Part shown: in pieces, positions 7,495-13,413 of the stretch
Position numbering within the stretch: position 1 is the first letter of the stretch
Layout of the letters: each line of letters opens with the position of its first letter
Source: a virus
Direction: 5' to 3' (one strand)
Virus record (IMG/VR): IMGVR_UViG_3300021962_000810
Location: 1 to 20,523 of that record
DNA: 20,523 nucleotides
The notes under the pieces: model-generated
The model's database searches: none
What the model was told of the DNA's origin: nothing
Seen by the model: only the letters and a program-made list of their open reading frames with translations
Made by a program: the position numbers and the translations under genes

Positions 7495-8985
7495 ATGCAA
7501 CTGAGACCGTACCAAGAAGAGTGTGTGGGTCAAGTCTTCCAGTCTTGGGAAGATTATCAACGATCGCTGATCGTCATCCCCACTGGTGGCGGGAAGACCA
7601 TCGTCTTCGCTCACATAGCCAATCGCGCTCAGGGTCGCACCCTCATCATCGCGCACCGCGAAGAACTCCTTCAGCAGGCCAAGGACAAGATCAAGCAGGC
7701 CGTCGGTCGAGACGCTGCACTCGAACGCGCTGAGGACTTCGCGGGTCCAGAGTTCCGTATAGTTGTCGGATCCATTCAAACCCTTCTACGCCGACACAAT
7801 CGGTTCGATCCCGATTACTTCACCAACATCATCATCGACGAGGCGCATCACGTTGCAGCCGACTCGTACCAGAGCGTTCTAAGCCACTTTCCGCAGGCCA
7901 ATATCCTCGGGGTCACCGCAACCCCAGATCGCTCCGATAAGAAACAGCTCGGGTCATTCTTCGAGAACGTCGCCTACGAGGTCACACTCCTCGATCTCAT
8001 CAAGCAGGGCTATCTCGTACCCATCAAAGCCCGTGTCTGCGATGTCTCCATCGATCTCACCAAGGTCAAGTTCCACGCCGGCGACTTCGATGCCAATGAC
8101 ACCGCTCACGCCATCGAGCCGTACCTCGAACGCATAGCAGCCCAGATCAAGCAGTTCGGCGGGAAGAAGACCATCGTGTTCCTGCCGCTCATAGCCACAT
8201 CGGAGAAGATGACCTCCATCTGCCGCGCAATCGGCCTCGATGCCGAGCACGTGGATGGCACCAGCACCGATCGTAAAGAGATCCTCAAGCGTTTCTCCCA
8301 GAAGCAGCGCGGAGTCCTCTGCAATGCCATGCTACTGACCGAGGGGTACGATGAGCCTAGCATCGACACCATCGTCTGCCTGCGCCCCACCAGAAGCCGC
8401 TCACTCTACACCCAGATGATCGGTCGCGGCACCCGGCTGCATGCCGGCAAGACCCATCTCACCATCCTCGACTTCCTATGGATGACCGGACGCCACAAGC
8501 TCGTGCGTCCCACGCGCCTCATCTCCCAGGATGAGATCGGAGACATCGCTGATGAACTCACGGCCAAGCAGGGCGAGTTCGATCTCCAGGAGGTCGTCAA
8601 CGACGCGGTGATACAGCGCGAGAATGCGTTGGCCAAGCAGTTGGCTCAGAAGAAGAAGCTGTCCGGGAAGACCATCGATCCGCTAGAGTTCGCCTTGTCG
8701 ATCCACGACACAACGATGGCCGACTGGGAACCGACCATGCCGTGGCACTCGCAGCCGGTCACTGAATCGCAGGCCAAGACACTCAAGAGCTTCGGGTTCT
8801 CAACCGACTCGATCACCTGCCGCGGTCAGGCCAGCGCGGTGCTGGATCGTGTGATGAATCGAGCGGCCCTGAAGCTCGCCACACCCAAGCAGGTTCGCTG
8901 TCTGACCCGTTTCGGAATCAAGAACGCGCACACATGGAAGTTCGATGCGGCCTCCCAATTCCTGTCGAAGGCATTCCAACGATGA
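7495..8985 (+). CDS. SF2 DNA/RNA helicase (DEAD/DEAH, ResIII type)
   Basis: A 496-residue helicase with superfamily 2 motifs in order: LRPYQ at residues 3-7, Walker A PTGGGKT (29-35), DEAH box IIIDEAHH (112-119), motif III VTATP (140-144), and in the second RecA domain EGYDEP and motif VI QMIGRGTR near residues 305-315. Known relatives unwind or remodel nucleic acid during phage replication and recombination. After the core there is a C-terminal extension ending in two similar ~35-residue segments: TESQAKTLKSFGF...GQASAVLDR and ATPKQVRCLTRFGI...DAASQFLSK. These look like a tandem DNA-binding module. The ATG follows a CAAC-type leader without a Shine-Dalgarno site. The stop overlaps the next gene (ATGA). 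Confidence 0.9.
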   Translation: MQLRPYQEECVGQVFQSWEDYQRSLIVIPTGGGKTIVFAHIANRAQGRTLIIAHREELLQQAKDKIKQAVGRDAALERAEDFAGPEFRIVVGSIQTLLRRHNRFDPDYFTNIIIDEAHHVAADSYQSVLSHFPQANILGVTATPDRSDKKQLGSFFENVAYEVTLLDLIKQGYLVPIKARVCDVSIDLTKVKFHAGDFDANDTAHAIEPYLERIAAQIKQFGGKKTIVFLPLIATSEKMTSICRAIGLDAEHVDGTSTDRKEILKRFSQKQRGVLCNAMLLTEGYDEPSIDTIVCLRPTRSRSLYTQMIGRGTRLHAGKTHLTILDFLWMTGRHKLVRPTRLISQDEIGDIADELTAKQGEFDLQEVVNDAVIQRENALAKQLAQKKKLSGKTIDPLEFALSIHDTTMADWEPTMPWHSQPVTESQAKTLKSFGFSTDSITCRGQASAVLDRVMNRAALKLATPKQVRCLTRFGIKNAHTWKFDAASQFLSKAFQR

Positions 8986-9119
8986 ACACCGCCCTGACAA
9001 TCATCTCCATGGCCGTGCTGATGCCCCTCTGCGTGATCGCAGGCATCTACGTAGGCCACACTCTCACCATCCGGTCCCAACAAACCAAAACCAATGAGCA
9101 AAACAATCGTAGCCTGTGA
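8982..9119 (+). CDS. 45-residue single-span membrane protein
   Basis: A short frame overlapping the helicase stop (ATGA) and running 26 bases into the resolvase gene. It encodes one hydrophobic helix (TIISMAVLMPLCVIAGIYVG, residues ~7-26) followed by a polar tail rich in Gln, Thr and Asn. Both overlaps and the clean transmembrane pattern favour a real gene. The likely location is the inner membrane with a cytoplasmic C-terminus, by the positive-inside reading of the single Arg after the helix, which is weak evidence. No function can be named. A holin is unlikely because it has no lysis neighbours and a single short span. Confidence 0.55.
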   Translation: MNTALTIISMAVLMPLCVIAGIYVGHTLTIRSQQTKTNEQNNRSL

Positions 9120-9549
9120 CCCCGGCGTGAACGGCGGGTTCGCTGTCCAGACCAAGGACGGCATCCTACTGTTCCCAATGCCCGAGTCACTCCCCGACAT
9201 GGCGCAACTCCTCACCGGCTTCAAGCTGGCCGATTCCCACATGTGGATCGAGAAGGTGCCCAAGTTCGTGTCCAAACTGACCCCGGCCTCTGCGGTCGCC
9301 ACGCTCCACGAGAACTACGGCATCATCCAAGGACTGGCCTACGCCACCGGCTACGCGCTGCACCGCGTGGAACCCAAGGTCTGGCAGGAACCCCTCGGAC
9401 TCGGCGGTCGCAAGGCATGCGCCACGGGTCCTGAGTGGAAGCGCAAGCTCAAGTCCAAGGCCCAGGAGCTGTACCCGCACCTCGATGTGACGCTCGGCAA
9501 CGCGGACGCGCTGCTGATCCTCCACTACGCCCAGGGAGGTGGCCGATGA
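9094..9549 (+). CDS. RuvC-like Holliday junction resolvase
   Basis: A 151-residue RNase H-fold nuclease of the RuvC type. The first acidic residue lies in ACDPGVNGGFAV (Asp9), the second in MWIEKVPKF (Glu53) and the third in LGNADALLI (Asp138). Between them, ENYGIIQGLAYATGYALHRV-type sequence followed by PKVWQ is typical of phage RuvC relatives. The enzyme would cut four-way junctions made by RecT-driven recombination or branched replication intermediates before packaging. A fourth acidic residue (Asp131 or nearby) was not assigned with certainty. Its ATG follows the leader CCAACAAACCAAAACCA, with no Shine-Dalgarno site. Confidence 0.82.
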   Translation: MSKTIVACDPGVNGGFAVQTKDGILLFPMPESLPDMAQLLTGFKLADSHMWIEKVPKFVSKLTPASAVATLHENYGIIQGLAYATGYALHRVEPKVWQEPLGLGGRKACATGPEWKRKLKSKAQELYPHLDVTLGNADALLILHYAQGGGR

Positions 9550-9695
9550 GCGAGCTGGCCAAGAAGCTGAATCAGCAGGGTACCGGCGTGTACCAGCTTA
9601 CCCGCAAGGAAGCGGGCGAGGCATACCGCGCTGCGAAGAAGGTCAAAGCGTATCAGATCACGTACTGGAACCGGAAGAAGAAGGAGGCGAAATGA
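9546..9695 (+). CDS. small basic hypothetical protein
   Basis: A 49-residue Lys-rich protein (LAKKLNQQGTGVYQLTRKEA, then AYRAAKKVKAYQITYWNRKKK). The ATG overlaps the resolvase stop (ATGA) and is preceded by GGAGGTGG at 3-base spacing. The basic charge and aromatic residues suggest nucleic-acid contact (inference). It opens the cassette of tiny genes and is the first of seven consecutive starts with a clear purine-rich ribosome site. Confidence 0.6.
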   Translation: MSELAKKLNQQGTGVYQLTRKEAGEAYRAAKKVKAYQITYWNRKKKEAK

Positions 9696-9889
9696 GTGAC
9701 AACAAGTCAGAGACTGTACGTCTCACATTCAAAGGGCTGCTGTCCATCTACTTGCCCGAGAAGACGATGATGGAAGTCTACAACGCCATCGAGCTGTCCT
9801 GCCGTAGAAATAACTGGGGCATCGCAATCGACGAGAGCAACCGATTGGACTTCGTTCCGATGGTGAAGGTGGTGGAGGGCGAGCAATGA
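9692..9889 (+). CDS. small hypothetical protein
   Basis: A 65-residue protein starting at ATG 9692, inside an ATGA overlap with the preceding stop and with AAGGAGG 5 bases upstream. A longer frame extends upstream, but the internal ATG is favoured by the coupling and the ribosome site. The sequence looks like a compact alpha/beta fold: a short strand (TVRLTFKGLLSIYL), a helix (MMEVYNAIELSCRRNN), and a final strand (LDFVPMVKVVEGE). No family is recognised. The stop overlaps the next ATG. Confidence 0.6.
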   Translation: MSDNKSETVRLTFKGLLSIYLPEKTMMEVYNAIELSCRRNNWGIAIDESNRLDFVPMVKVVEGEQ

Positions 9890-10260
9890 ACGGCACACCG
9901 AGAACGGACCAGATGGAGCAACACGCTCCTGTGGGTCTACGCAGGAACTCTGCGTTTGAACAAGCATCTGATTTGTGCCGCCAACTCGAACGCGAACTAA
10001 ACGCGGCCAATGCAGACGTTGAGCGACTCACCAAATCCAATCTGCAACTCCGCGAAGGCTGCGAGGGGCTGAAGCAACGCATCAAGCGGCTGGAGGACTG
10101 CATCGAAACCGCATGGGGAATCATTGCCAATGTAAGCGGCGGTGATTGGACCCGACAGAAACCTCATTGGCAGGAAGCTGTTGTTCGATGGAGGGACAAC
10201 GACTTCCATCCGATCATGAAAGAACTGTCAGAGCGCAAAGCCAAGGAGGCCAAGCTGTGA
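9886..10260 (+). CDS. coiled-coil protein, TPRTD family copy 1
   Basis: A 124-residue protein with TPRTD at residues 4-8, then FEQASDLCRQLERELNAAN and a leucine-spaced coiled coil to about residue 75, ending in a Trp-rich segment and a Lys/Glu tail. The order TPRTD ... RQLERxL ... AN is repeated in the 95-residue protein at 10998-11285, so the two are paralogues. The ATG follows GGAGGGCGAGCA and sits in an ATGA overlap. The coiled coil suggests oligomerisation or partner binding. Function is unknown. Confidence 0.65.
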   Translation: MNGTPRTDQMEQHAPVGLRRNSAFEQASDLCRQLERELNAANADVERLTKSNLQLREGCEGLKQRIKRLEDCIETAWGIIANVSGGDWTRQKPHWQEAVVRWRDNDFHPIMKELSERKAKEAKL

Positions 10261-10463
10261 GAAGATCAACCGAAACACTGATCGCAGCCATGCGGATTCT
10301 GTCTCAGGATATTCAATCCGACGATGGAGTGGCCAACGATTTCATTGCTGAAGCAGCCCAGCGACTGGAGGAGCAGCATATGCGAATCACCCAACTAGAG
10401 CAGGAGAACGACGCTCTGAGAGCCGATCTGCTGCTGTGGGAGAATGGAGGGCCGTTGCCGTGA
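10257..10463 (+). CDS. small helical protein, DGxAN family copy 1
   Basis: A 68-residue protein read from GTG 10257 (GTGA overlap, AAGGAGG 8 bases upstream). Residues ~8-35 read AAMRILSQDIQSDDGVANDF followed by IAEAAQRLEE. The same pattern (ALKILAQQIHSEDGAANVV, then AEAADRI) is seen in the gene at 12748-12993, so these are paralogues. The C-terminal half is a coiled coil (ITQLEQENDALRADLLL). I do not know a function. Its coupling to both neighbours marks it as part of one translational unit. Confidence 0.65.
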   Translation: MRRSTETLIAAMRILSQDIQSDDGVANDFIAEAAQRLEEQHMRITQLEQENDALRADLLLWENGGPLP

Positions 10464-10651
10464 GTAGCATTTCACTTTTAGAACAATGTATGTACGGACT
10501 TGTGGCCGGTTGTTTTATGTCCTTAGCAATCCTGTGGGGCGATCAGCTTGGCAAGAGCAGTATGCGCGAAGAAGCCGTAAGGAAAGGCCACGCTGAGTGG
10601 GTGGTCGATTGCGCGGGTAAAAATCAATTCAAATGGAAGGAGTGCAAATGA
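10460..10651 (+). CDS. small membrane-anchored protein
   Basis: A 63-residue protein from GTG 10460, with GGAGGG at 9-base spacing and a GTGA overlap. It has one hydrophobic span (CMYGLVAGCFMSLAILWG, residues ~9-26) and then a soluble tail, AVRKGHAEWVVDCAGKNQF followed by KWKEC. A segment of this kind (Ala-x-x-x-Gly-x-Ala-x-W ... F-x-W-K) recurs in small phage proteins in my experience, but without assigned function. The tail is probably cytoplasmic. Membrane location is inferred from the hydrophobic segment. Confidence 0.6.
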   Translation: MSSISLLEQCMYGLVAGCFMSLAILWGDQLGKSSMREEAVRKGHAEWVVDCAGKNQFKWKECK

Positions 10652-11001
10652 GCGAACCAATCTACTTTTCAACCAACAGCCACCCGATATCCAACCCAAC
10701 GACGCAGATCATGCGGGTCGATCTGGATGGTGGGTTCACGGTCAATGAATCCATACCCGCTACTGATGCAGCCAAAGAAGTGCTTCGGATTATGAAGGAG
10801 CAATGGTTTGCCGACGCACAGGCCACAAAGATCCGCGAACTCCAATCCGATGTGAACGAGCTGAAGGAGCTGGTCGAGTACCTGCAAGATCGGATCAGGA
10901 AGATGAAGATGGCTGGAGACGACTTGGACTCATGGCTAGGCCGAGAAACACCAGTCACGGTGCGAATCAACTGGAGACGGGTCAAGGAGGTGAAGCTGTG
11001 A
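10648..11001 (+). CDS. small coiled-coil hypothetical protein
   Basis: A 117-residue protein from ATG 10648 (ATGA overlap, AAGGAG 5 bases upstream). The N-terminus is a strand-like region (MRVDLDGGFTVNESIPATDA), followed by a long helix with heptad-like Leu/Ile spacing (KIRELQSDVNELKELVEYLQ, then DRIRKM) and a short basic end (INWRRVKEVKL). No family is recognised. The start at 10633 in the same frame was rejected because it lacks coupling. Confidence 0.6.
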   Translation: MSEPIYFSTNSHPISNPTTQIMRVDLDGGFTVNESIPATDAAKEVLRIMKEQWFADAQATKIRELQSDVNELKELVEYLQDRIRKMKMAGDDLDSWLGRETPVTVRINWRRVKEVKL

Positions 11002-11285
11002 ACCATCTTGTTAACGCCAACAAAAAGGTCGTCAGCAAAACACCGCGCACAGACCGACAGACGTACATCAATGTAGCATTTCAACAGTACGTCAAAATCG
11101 GCTTCGCCCGTCAGCTAGAGCGGCAACTGGCTGGAGCGAACAAGCGGATCATCGAGCTAGAGAAGGAGAACGAACGCATCCACAGATTGGAACGTGCTGG
11201 CGATATGCTGTGCGCTGCTGCCGCCTTCCTAGGCTGGCATGGTGAGATTGAGCAATGGAACAAGGTGAAGGGGCAGAAGCCATGA
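10998..11285 (+). CDS. coiled-coil protein, TPRTD family copy 2
   Basis: A 95-residue protein from GTG 10998 (GTGA overlap, AAGGAGGTGA upstream). It carries TPRTD at about residues 15-19, FARQLERQLAGANKRIIELE and a coiled coil continuing to about residue 70, then an Ala/Leu-rich segment and a polar end. It parallels the 124-residue protein at 9886-10260, but the C-terminal parts differ. The duplication within 1 kb suggests a small family diversifying in this cassette. Function is unknown. Confidence 0.62.
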   Translation: MNHLVNANKKVVSKTPRTDRQTYINVAFQQYVKIGFARQLERQLAGANKRIIELEKENERIHRLERAGDMLCAAAAFLGWHGEIEQWNKVKGQKP

Positions 11286-11497
11286 ACGTCCCCATCGGCC
11301 CTGCCGCATACGTCTTCAAGCACAAGAGAACCGGACAAGTCGTCGTCGTTCCTAGCGAACAATGGAATGAGTATTGGTTCCATAAGGACTGGGAACACAC
11401 GGCCAGCCTCAACGCCTGCGGCGCAATCCAATACCTCATCAACGTCAAACCGAAGGAGCGGAACCGATATTTGAGATCACTCACCGAAAAGGTATGA
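11282..11497 (+). CDS. small hypothetical protein
   Basis: A 71-residue protein from ATG 11282, overlapping the previous stop and preceded by AAGGGG. The sequence opens with VPIGPAAYVFKHKRTGQVVV, probably two beta strands, followed by an aromatic-rich segment (WNEYWFHKDWEH) and a helix ending ERNRYLRSLTEKV. It resembles a small alpha/beta domain, but I recognise no family. It is the last gene in the run with a purine-rich ribosome site. Confidence 0.55.
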   Translation: MNVPIGPAAYVFKHKRTGQVVVVPSEQWNEYWFHKDWEHTASLNACGAIQYLINVKPKERNRYLRSLTEKV

Positions 11498-11703
11498 CCC
11501 TCCTGCTCCACGAACTCCCGCACCATCACCACCTCCGAAACTCCGCACTCAACACAATCGACGTTCGCATCCGGTGCCGACACACCAAGTCGAGCCGCGA
11601 CCCGAGAACGTGGAAGATCAAGAACAACAGCTACAACGAACTCAATGATTCCTGGCAGACGAACTTCGACTTCATCGTCACCGTCGCCAGCGACCAACAA
11701 TAA
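11494..11703 (+). CDS. small hypothetical protein with His cluster
   Basis: A 69-residue frame coupled to the previous gene by ATGA. The N-terminal part is LLLHELPHHHHLRNSALNTI, with a cluster of five histidines, followed by a strand-rich polar segment (WKIKNNSYNELNDSWQTNFD, then FIVTVAS). The alternating hydrophobic pattern at the end looks coding, but support is mainly positional. Only a weak AAAAGG precedes the start. The long antisense frame here (11149-11880) is judged a shadow. The His cluster could bind metal, but no second ligand group is apparent. Confidence 0.45.
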   Translation: MTLLLHELPHHHHLRNSALNTIDVRIRCRHTKSSRDPRTWKIKNNSYNELNDSWQTNFDFIVTVASDQQ

Positions 11704-11704
11704 A

Positions 11705-11965
11705 ATGAACCAGCTAGCAAGATTTGGGTTGACCAAGGAGTCGATGCAGCGCATGCTCGGCACCGTCACCGTCACCACCACGGCAAAGAAACGGGAGATT
11801 CCTCCCGGTCCTAACCGTAAGTGGTACAGCGTTCCAGACGACATCAAGACAGCTATCCTCGAAGCCCACCCAACCTCCACCTACCGTGAGTTGGCCAAGA
11901 AGTATGGCGTGTCCCTAACCAGCGTATGGAAAATCAAGAACCAAAACCAAAACAACAAGAAGTAG
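11705..11965 (+). CDS. small helix-turn-helix protein
   Basis: An 86-residue protein starting at ATG 11705, two bases after the previous stop codon (TAAAATG). Residues ~58-80 read TYRELAKKYGVSLTSVWKIK, a standard helix-turn-helix of the resolvase/homeodomain-like type. The middle is basic and Pro-rich (KKREIPPGPNRKWY). It probably binds DNA and may regulate phage or host genes. The final 40 bases overlap a second gene in another frame starting at 11926. The leader is A/C-rich (GCGACCAACAATAAA) with no Shine-Dalgarno site, the pattern of the next several genes. Confidence 0.65.
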   Translation: MNQLARFGLTKESMQRMLGTVTVTTTAKKREIPPGPNRKWYSVPDDIKTAILEAHPTSTYRELAKKYGVSLTSVWKIKNQNQNNKK

Positions 11966-12105
11966 AGGAACTACAACGATGGAAGCAGTTATGTCACGAA
12001 TTGGCCGCATGCTTGGGCTGCGGCTGCACAACTCAGACCGGCCTGTGCATGCAGTGCCACAAAGCCAACAAACGATACAGAGCAGTCCAAATACCCCTTC
12101 GATGA
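11926..12105 (+). CDS. 59-residue Cys-rich (zinc-ribbon-like) protein in overlapping frame
   Basis: ATG 11926 opens a frame inside the end of the preceding HTH gene and stops with TGA at 12103-12105, giving 59 residues. The N-terminus is polar (MENQEPKPKQQEVEELQRWK). The second half has the cysteine pattern CLGCGC-x7-CMQC followed by HKANKRYR, which is typical of a small zinc ribbon or zinc knuckle with a basic tail. The stop is in an ATGA overlap with the next HTH gene at 12102, which strongly supports both frames. The competing frame here (from 11979) gives unremarkable sequence over the same bases. It may act with the neighbouring HTH proteins. The metal role is inferred from cysteine spacing. 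Confidence 0.65.
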   Translation: MENQEPKPKQQEVEELQRWKQLCHELAACLGCGCTTQTGLCMQCHKANKRYRAVQIPLR

Positions 12106-12494
12106 AACTCCGCGAGTCCATAAACCAAGTCACCGAACTCAGATCAAAGGGCCACACATACAAGGCCATTGGCCAACAACTCGGGTTCACCAAGCAGCGA
12201 GTCCACCAGATCCTACGATCTGCCAAGACGCTCAAGGAGAATGAGGCGCTCTGGACCAACGGACTCAGTGCCCGCAACGTGGCAATTCTCTCGAAGCTTC
12301 ACATCACCTCACGCGAGGTAGCCATCCACGCGATCAAGACCGGTGACATCAGGCCATTCAAGTGGGCCAACTACGGTGCCACTTCCTACACCGAACTCTG
12401 CGAGTGGCTAGGCATTCAGCCGGTCGCCAACACCGCAAACAGCCGAAGCTCACGCGCATCCAAGGTCTGCCCGCACTGCAACAAACCCCTATGA
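12102..12494 (+). CDS. helix-turn-helix protein with C-terminal CxxC
   Basis: A 130-residue protein. I place the start at ATG 12102 rather than 11979 because 12102 forms ATGA with the stop of the Cys-rich gene, and the residues before it read as a shadow of that gene. The N-terminal HTH is GHTYKAIGQQLGFTKQRVHQ (residues 17-36), close to sigma-70 region 4-like and related response-type helices. The middle contains TSREVAIHAIKTGDIRPFKW, and the end carries CPHC (about 124-127), a single CxxC knuckle. It is probably DNA-binding. With the two genes before it, it makes a cluster of three putative regulators. Confidence 0.68.
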   Translation: MKLRESINQVTELRSKGHTYKAIGQQLGFTKQRVHQILRSAKTLKENEALWTNGLSARNVAILSKLHITSREVAIHAIKTGDIRPFKWANYGATSYTELCEWLGIQPVANTANSRSSRASKVCPHCNKPL

Positions 12495-12751
12495 GCCGAC
12501 ATTCATTCCCGCTCGTCGAATCCATCAAGGTGGTCACCCTCTCAGGCGGGATCACCGTCCGAGTGTGGCGTGATCGAACCAAAGAGAACCTGAAGACCAA
12601 CTACGGCGACGGTGATATCCACCTCACCTGCGTGGCCCAAGCTCATGATCACTTCGAGATGATCAAGACCCTGGCCCGCTTGGAGAATGTTCGAGCCGTT
12701 GAGTTGGTCGATCAGAAAGGCAACGGAATCAAAGTCCACAAACAACCATGA
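12491..12751 (+). CDS. small beta-rich hypothetical protein
   Basis: An 86-residue protein from ATG 12491 (ATGA overlap). It has alternating strand-like stretches (SIKVVTLSGGITVRVWRD and DIHLTCVAQAHDHFEMIKTL) and ends in VRAVELVDQKGNGIKVH, suggesting a compact beta or alpha/beta domain. There is no recognised family. The leader CAACAAACCCCT lacks a Shine-Dalgarno site, so translation may rely on coupling. The stop overlaps the next start. Confidence 0.58.
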   Translation: MSRHSFPLVESIKVVTLSGGITVRVWRDRTKENLKTNYGDGDIHLTCVAQAHDHFEMIKTLARLENVRAVELVDQKGNGIKVHKQP

Positions 12752-12993
12752 GCCACTCCTCGACACGCGACCTTGCAAGCGCCCTCAAGATCCTGGCCCA
12801 ACAGATCCACAGTGAAGACGGCGCAGCCAACGTCGTCTGCGCTGAAGCCGCCGACCGGATCCTTCTGCTCGTCACCCTCACCAACGAACTGACAGCACAC
12901 ATCCTGGCCAGCCCAATCCACCACCCCAAATGCACAGCCAAGACCAAGGGAAGCTACTGTAATTGCATCCTATCCCGGGTGACACCATCATGA
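12748..12993 (+). CDS. small helical protein, DGxAN family copy 2
   Basis: An 81-residue protein from ATG 12748 (ATGA overlap, leader CCACAAACAACC). Residues ~8-38 (LASALKILAQQIHSEDGAAN, then VVCAEAADRI) match the gene at 10257-10463. Downstream the copies differ: this one has a hydrophobic helix (LLLVTLTNELTAHILA) and a His/Cys-containing tail (HHPKCTAKTKGSYCNC) that could bind a metal. The two copies lie 2.5 kb apart with other genes between, so this is a dispersed, not tandem, duplication. Confidence 0.6.
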   Translation: MSHSSTRDLASALKILAQQIHSEDGAANVVCAEAADRILLLVTLTNELTAHILASPIHHPKCTAKTKGSYCNCILSRVTPS

Positions 12994-13256
12994 AAACCCC
13001 ACGACACGAGCAGCCATGGTACTCATGCCGGCTCGAAAACAACAAGAAGCCTGAACCACTCACCGAAGAAGAGAAGACCATCATGAGCGGTGTGAACCGC
13101 AAACTCATCGAAGACGCCCCACGCCTCATCGCCTACGGAGTTCAGAAAGGATGGATCTCCTACCCCAAGAAACCACGCACCCAACACACATGGATAACCA
13201 AGGACAGCCCACCGCTCGAACAGGACGATTCGTCAACATTCACAACGGATCCGTAA
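12990..13256 (+). CDS. small hypothetical protein
   Basis: An 88-residue protein from ATG 12990, in an ATGA overlap with the preceding stop. It starts KTPRHEQPWYSCRLENNKKP and contains a helix (EEEKTIMSGVNRKLIEDAPR) followed by a Lys/Pro-rich stretch and an acidic/Ser/Thr tail. I recognise no family. The last 67 bases overlap the next gene in another frame, so one of these two boundaries could be wrong. The coupling at its start supports its reality. Confidence 0.52.
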   Translation: MKTPRHEQPWYSCRLENNKKPEPLTEEEKTIMSGVNRKLIEDAPRLIAYGVQKGWISYPKKPRTQHTWITKDSPPLEQDDSSTFTTDP

Positions 13257-13390
13257 TCGTCGAAGTCATAGGCCAAGGACAGTACCGTCTAGGAGAGACC
13301 CGCCGCACTGTAACCATCTACAGTCGAGACGGGTCTCTTTTCGTCCGCAATTCCCAAGAGTTCCATCGAGTCTTCAAAGAACTCAAGTAG
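13190..13390 (+). CDS. small beta-barrel-like hypothetical protein
   Basis: A 66-residue protein that I start at ATG 13190, preceded by CACCCAACACAC and no Shine-Dalgarno site. It overlaps the end of the previous gene by 67 bases. The sequence FVNIHNGSVIVEVIGQGQYR, then RRTVTIYSRDGSLFV, alternates short strands and turns as in a small SH3- or OB-like barrel. It ends with a helix (QEFHRVFKEL). A long hairpin with a T-run is embedded in its coding region. It is the last gene before the primase-helicase. Function is unknown. Confidence 0.5.
   Translation: MDNQGQPTARTGRFVNIHNGSVIVEVIGQGQYRLGETRRTVTIYSRDGSLFVRNSQEFHRVFKELK
13294..13341 (+). terminator. terminator-like hairpin inside a coding region
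   Basis: AGAGACCCG (13294-13302) pairs with CGGGTCTCT (13330-13338). Inside this, ACTGT (13307-13311) pairs with ACAGT (13320-13324), and the T-run TTTT (13338-13341) overlaps the end of the stem. The whole structure lies within the gene at 13190-13390, about 75 bases before the primase-helicase start. It has the shape of an intrinsic terminator or attenuator. It might limit read-through into the replication gene, or it may be a coincidence of coding sequence. Confidence 0.4.
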
Positions 13391-13413
13391 TCCGAACCCA
13401 GCAACGCAACGAC

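Noticed and set aside
8982-9119. Holin identity for the 45-residue membrane protein
   Set aside because: A single short span and no neighbouring endolysin; the hydrophobic helix alone does not support a lysis role.
11149-11880. 243-codon open frame on the - strand in the small-gene cassette
   Set aside because: The rightward genes here are coupled by start/stop overlaps; the antisense product has no recognisable structure.
11979-12101. Upstream extension of the HTH protein at 12102
   Set aside because: These bases are better explained by the Cys-rich 59-residue frame, whose stop overlaps ATG 12102.
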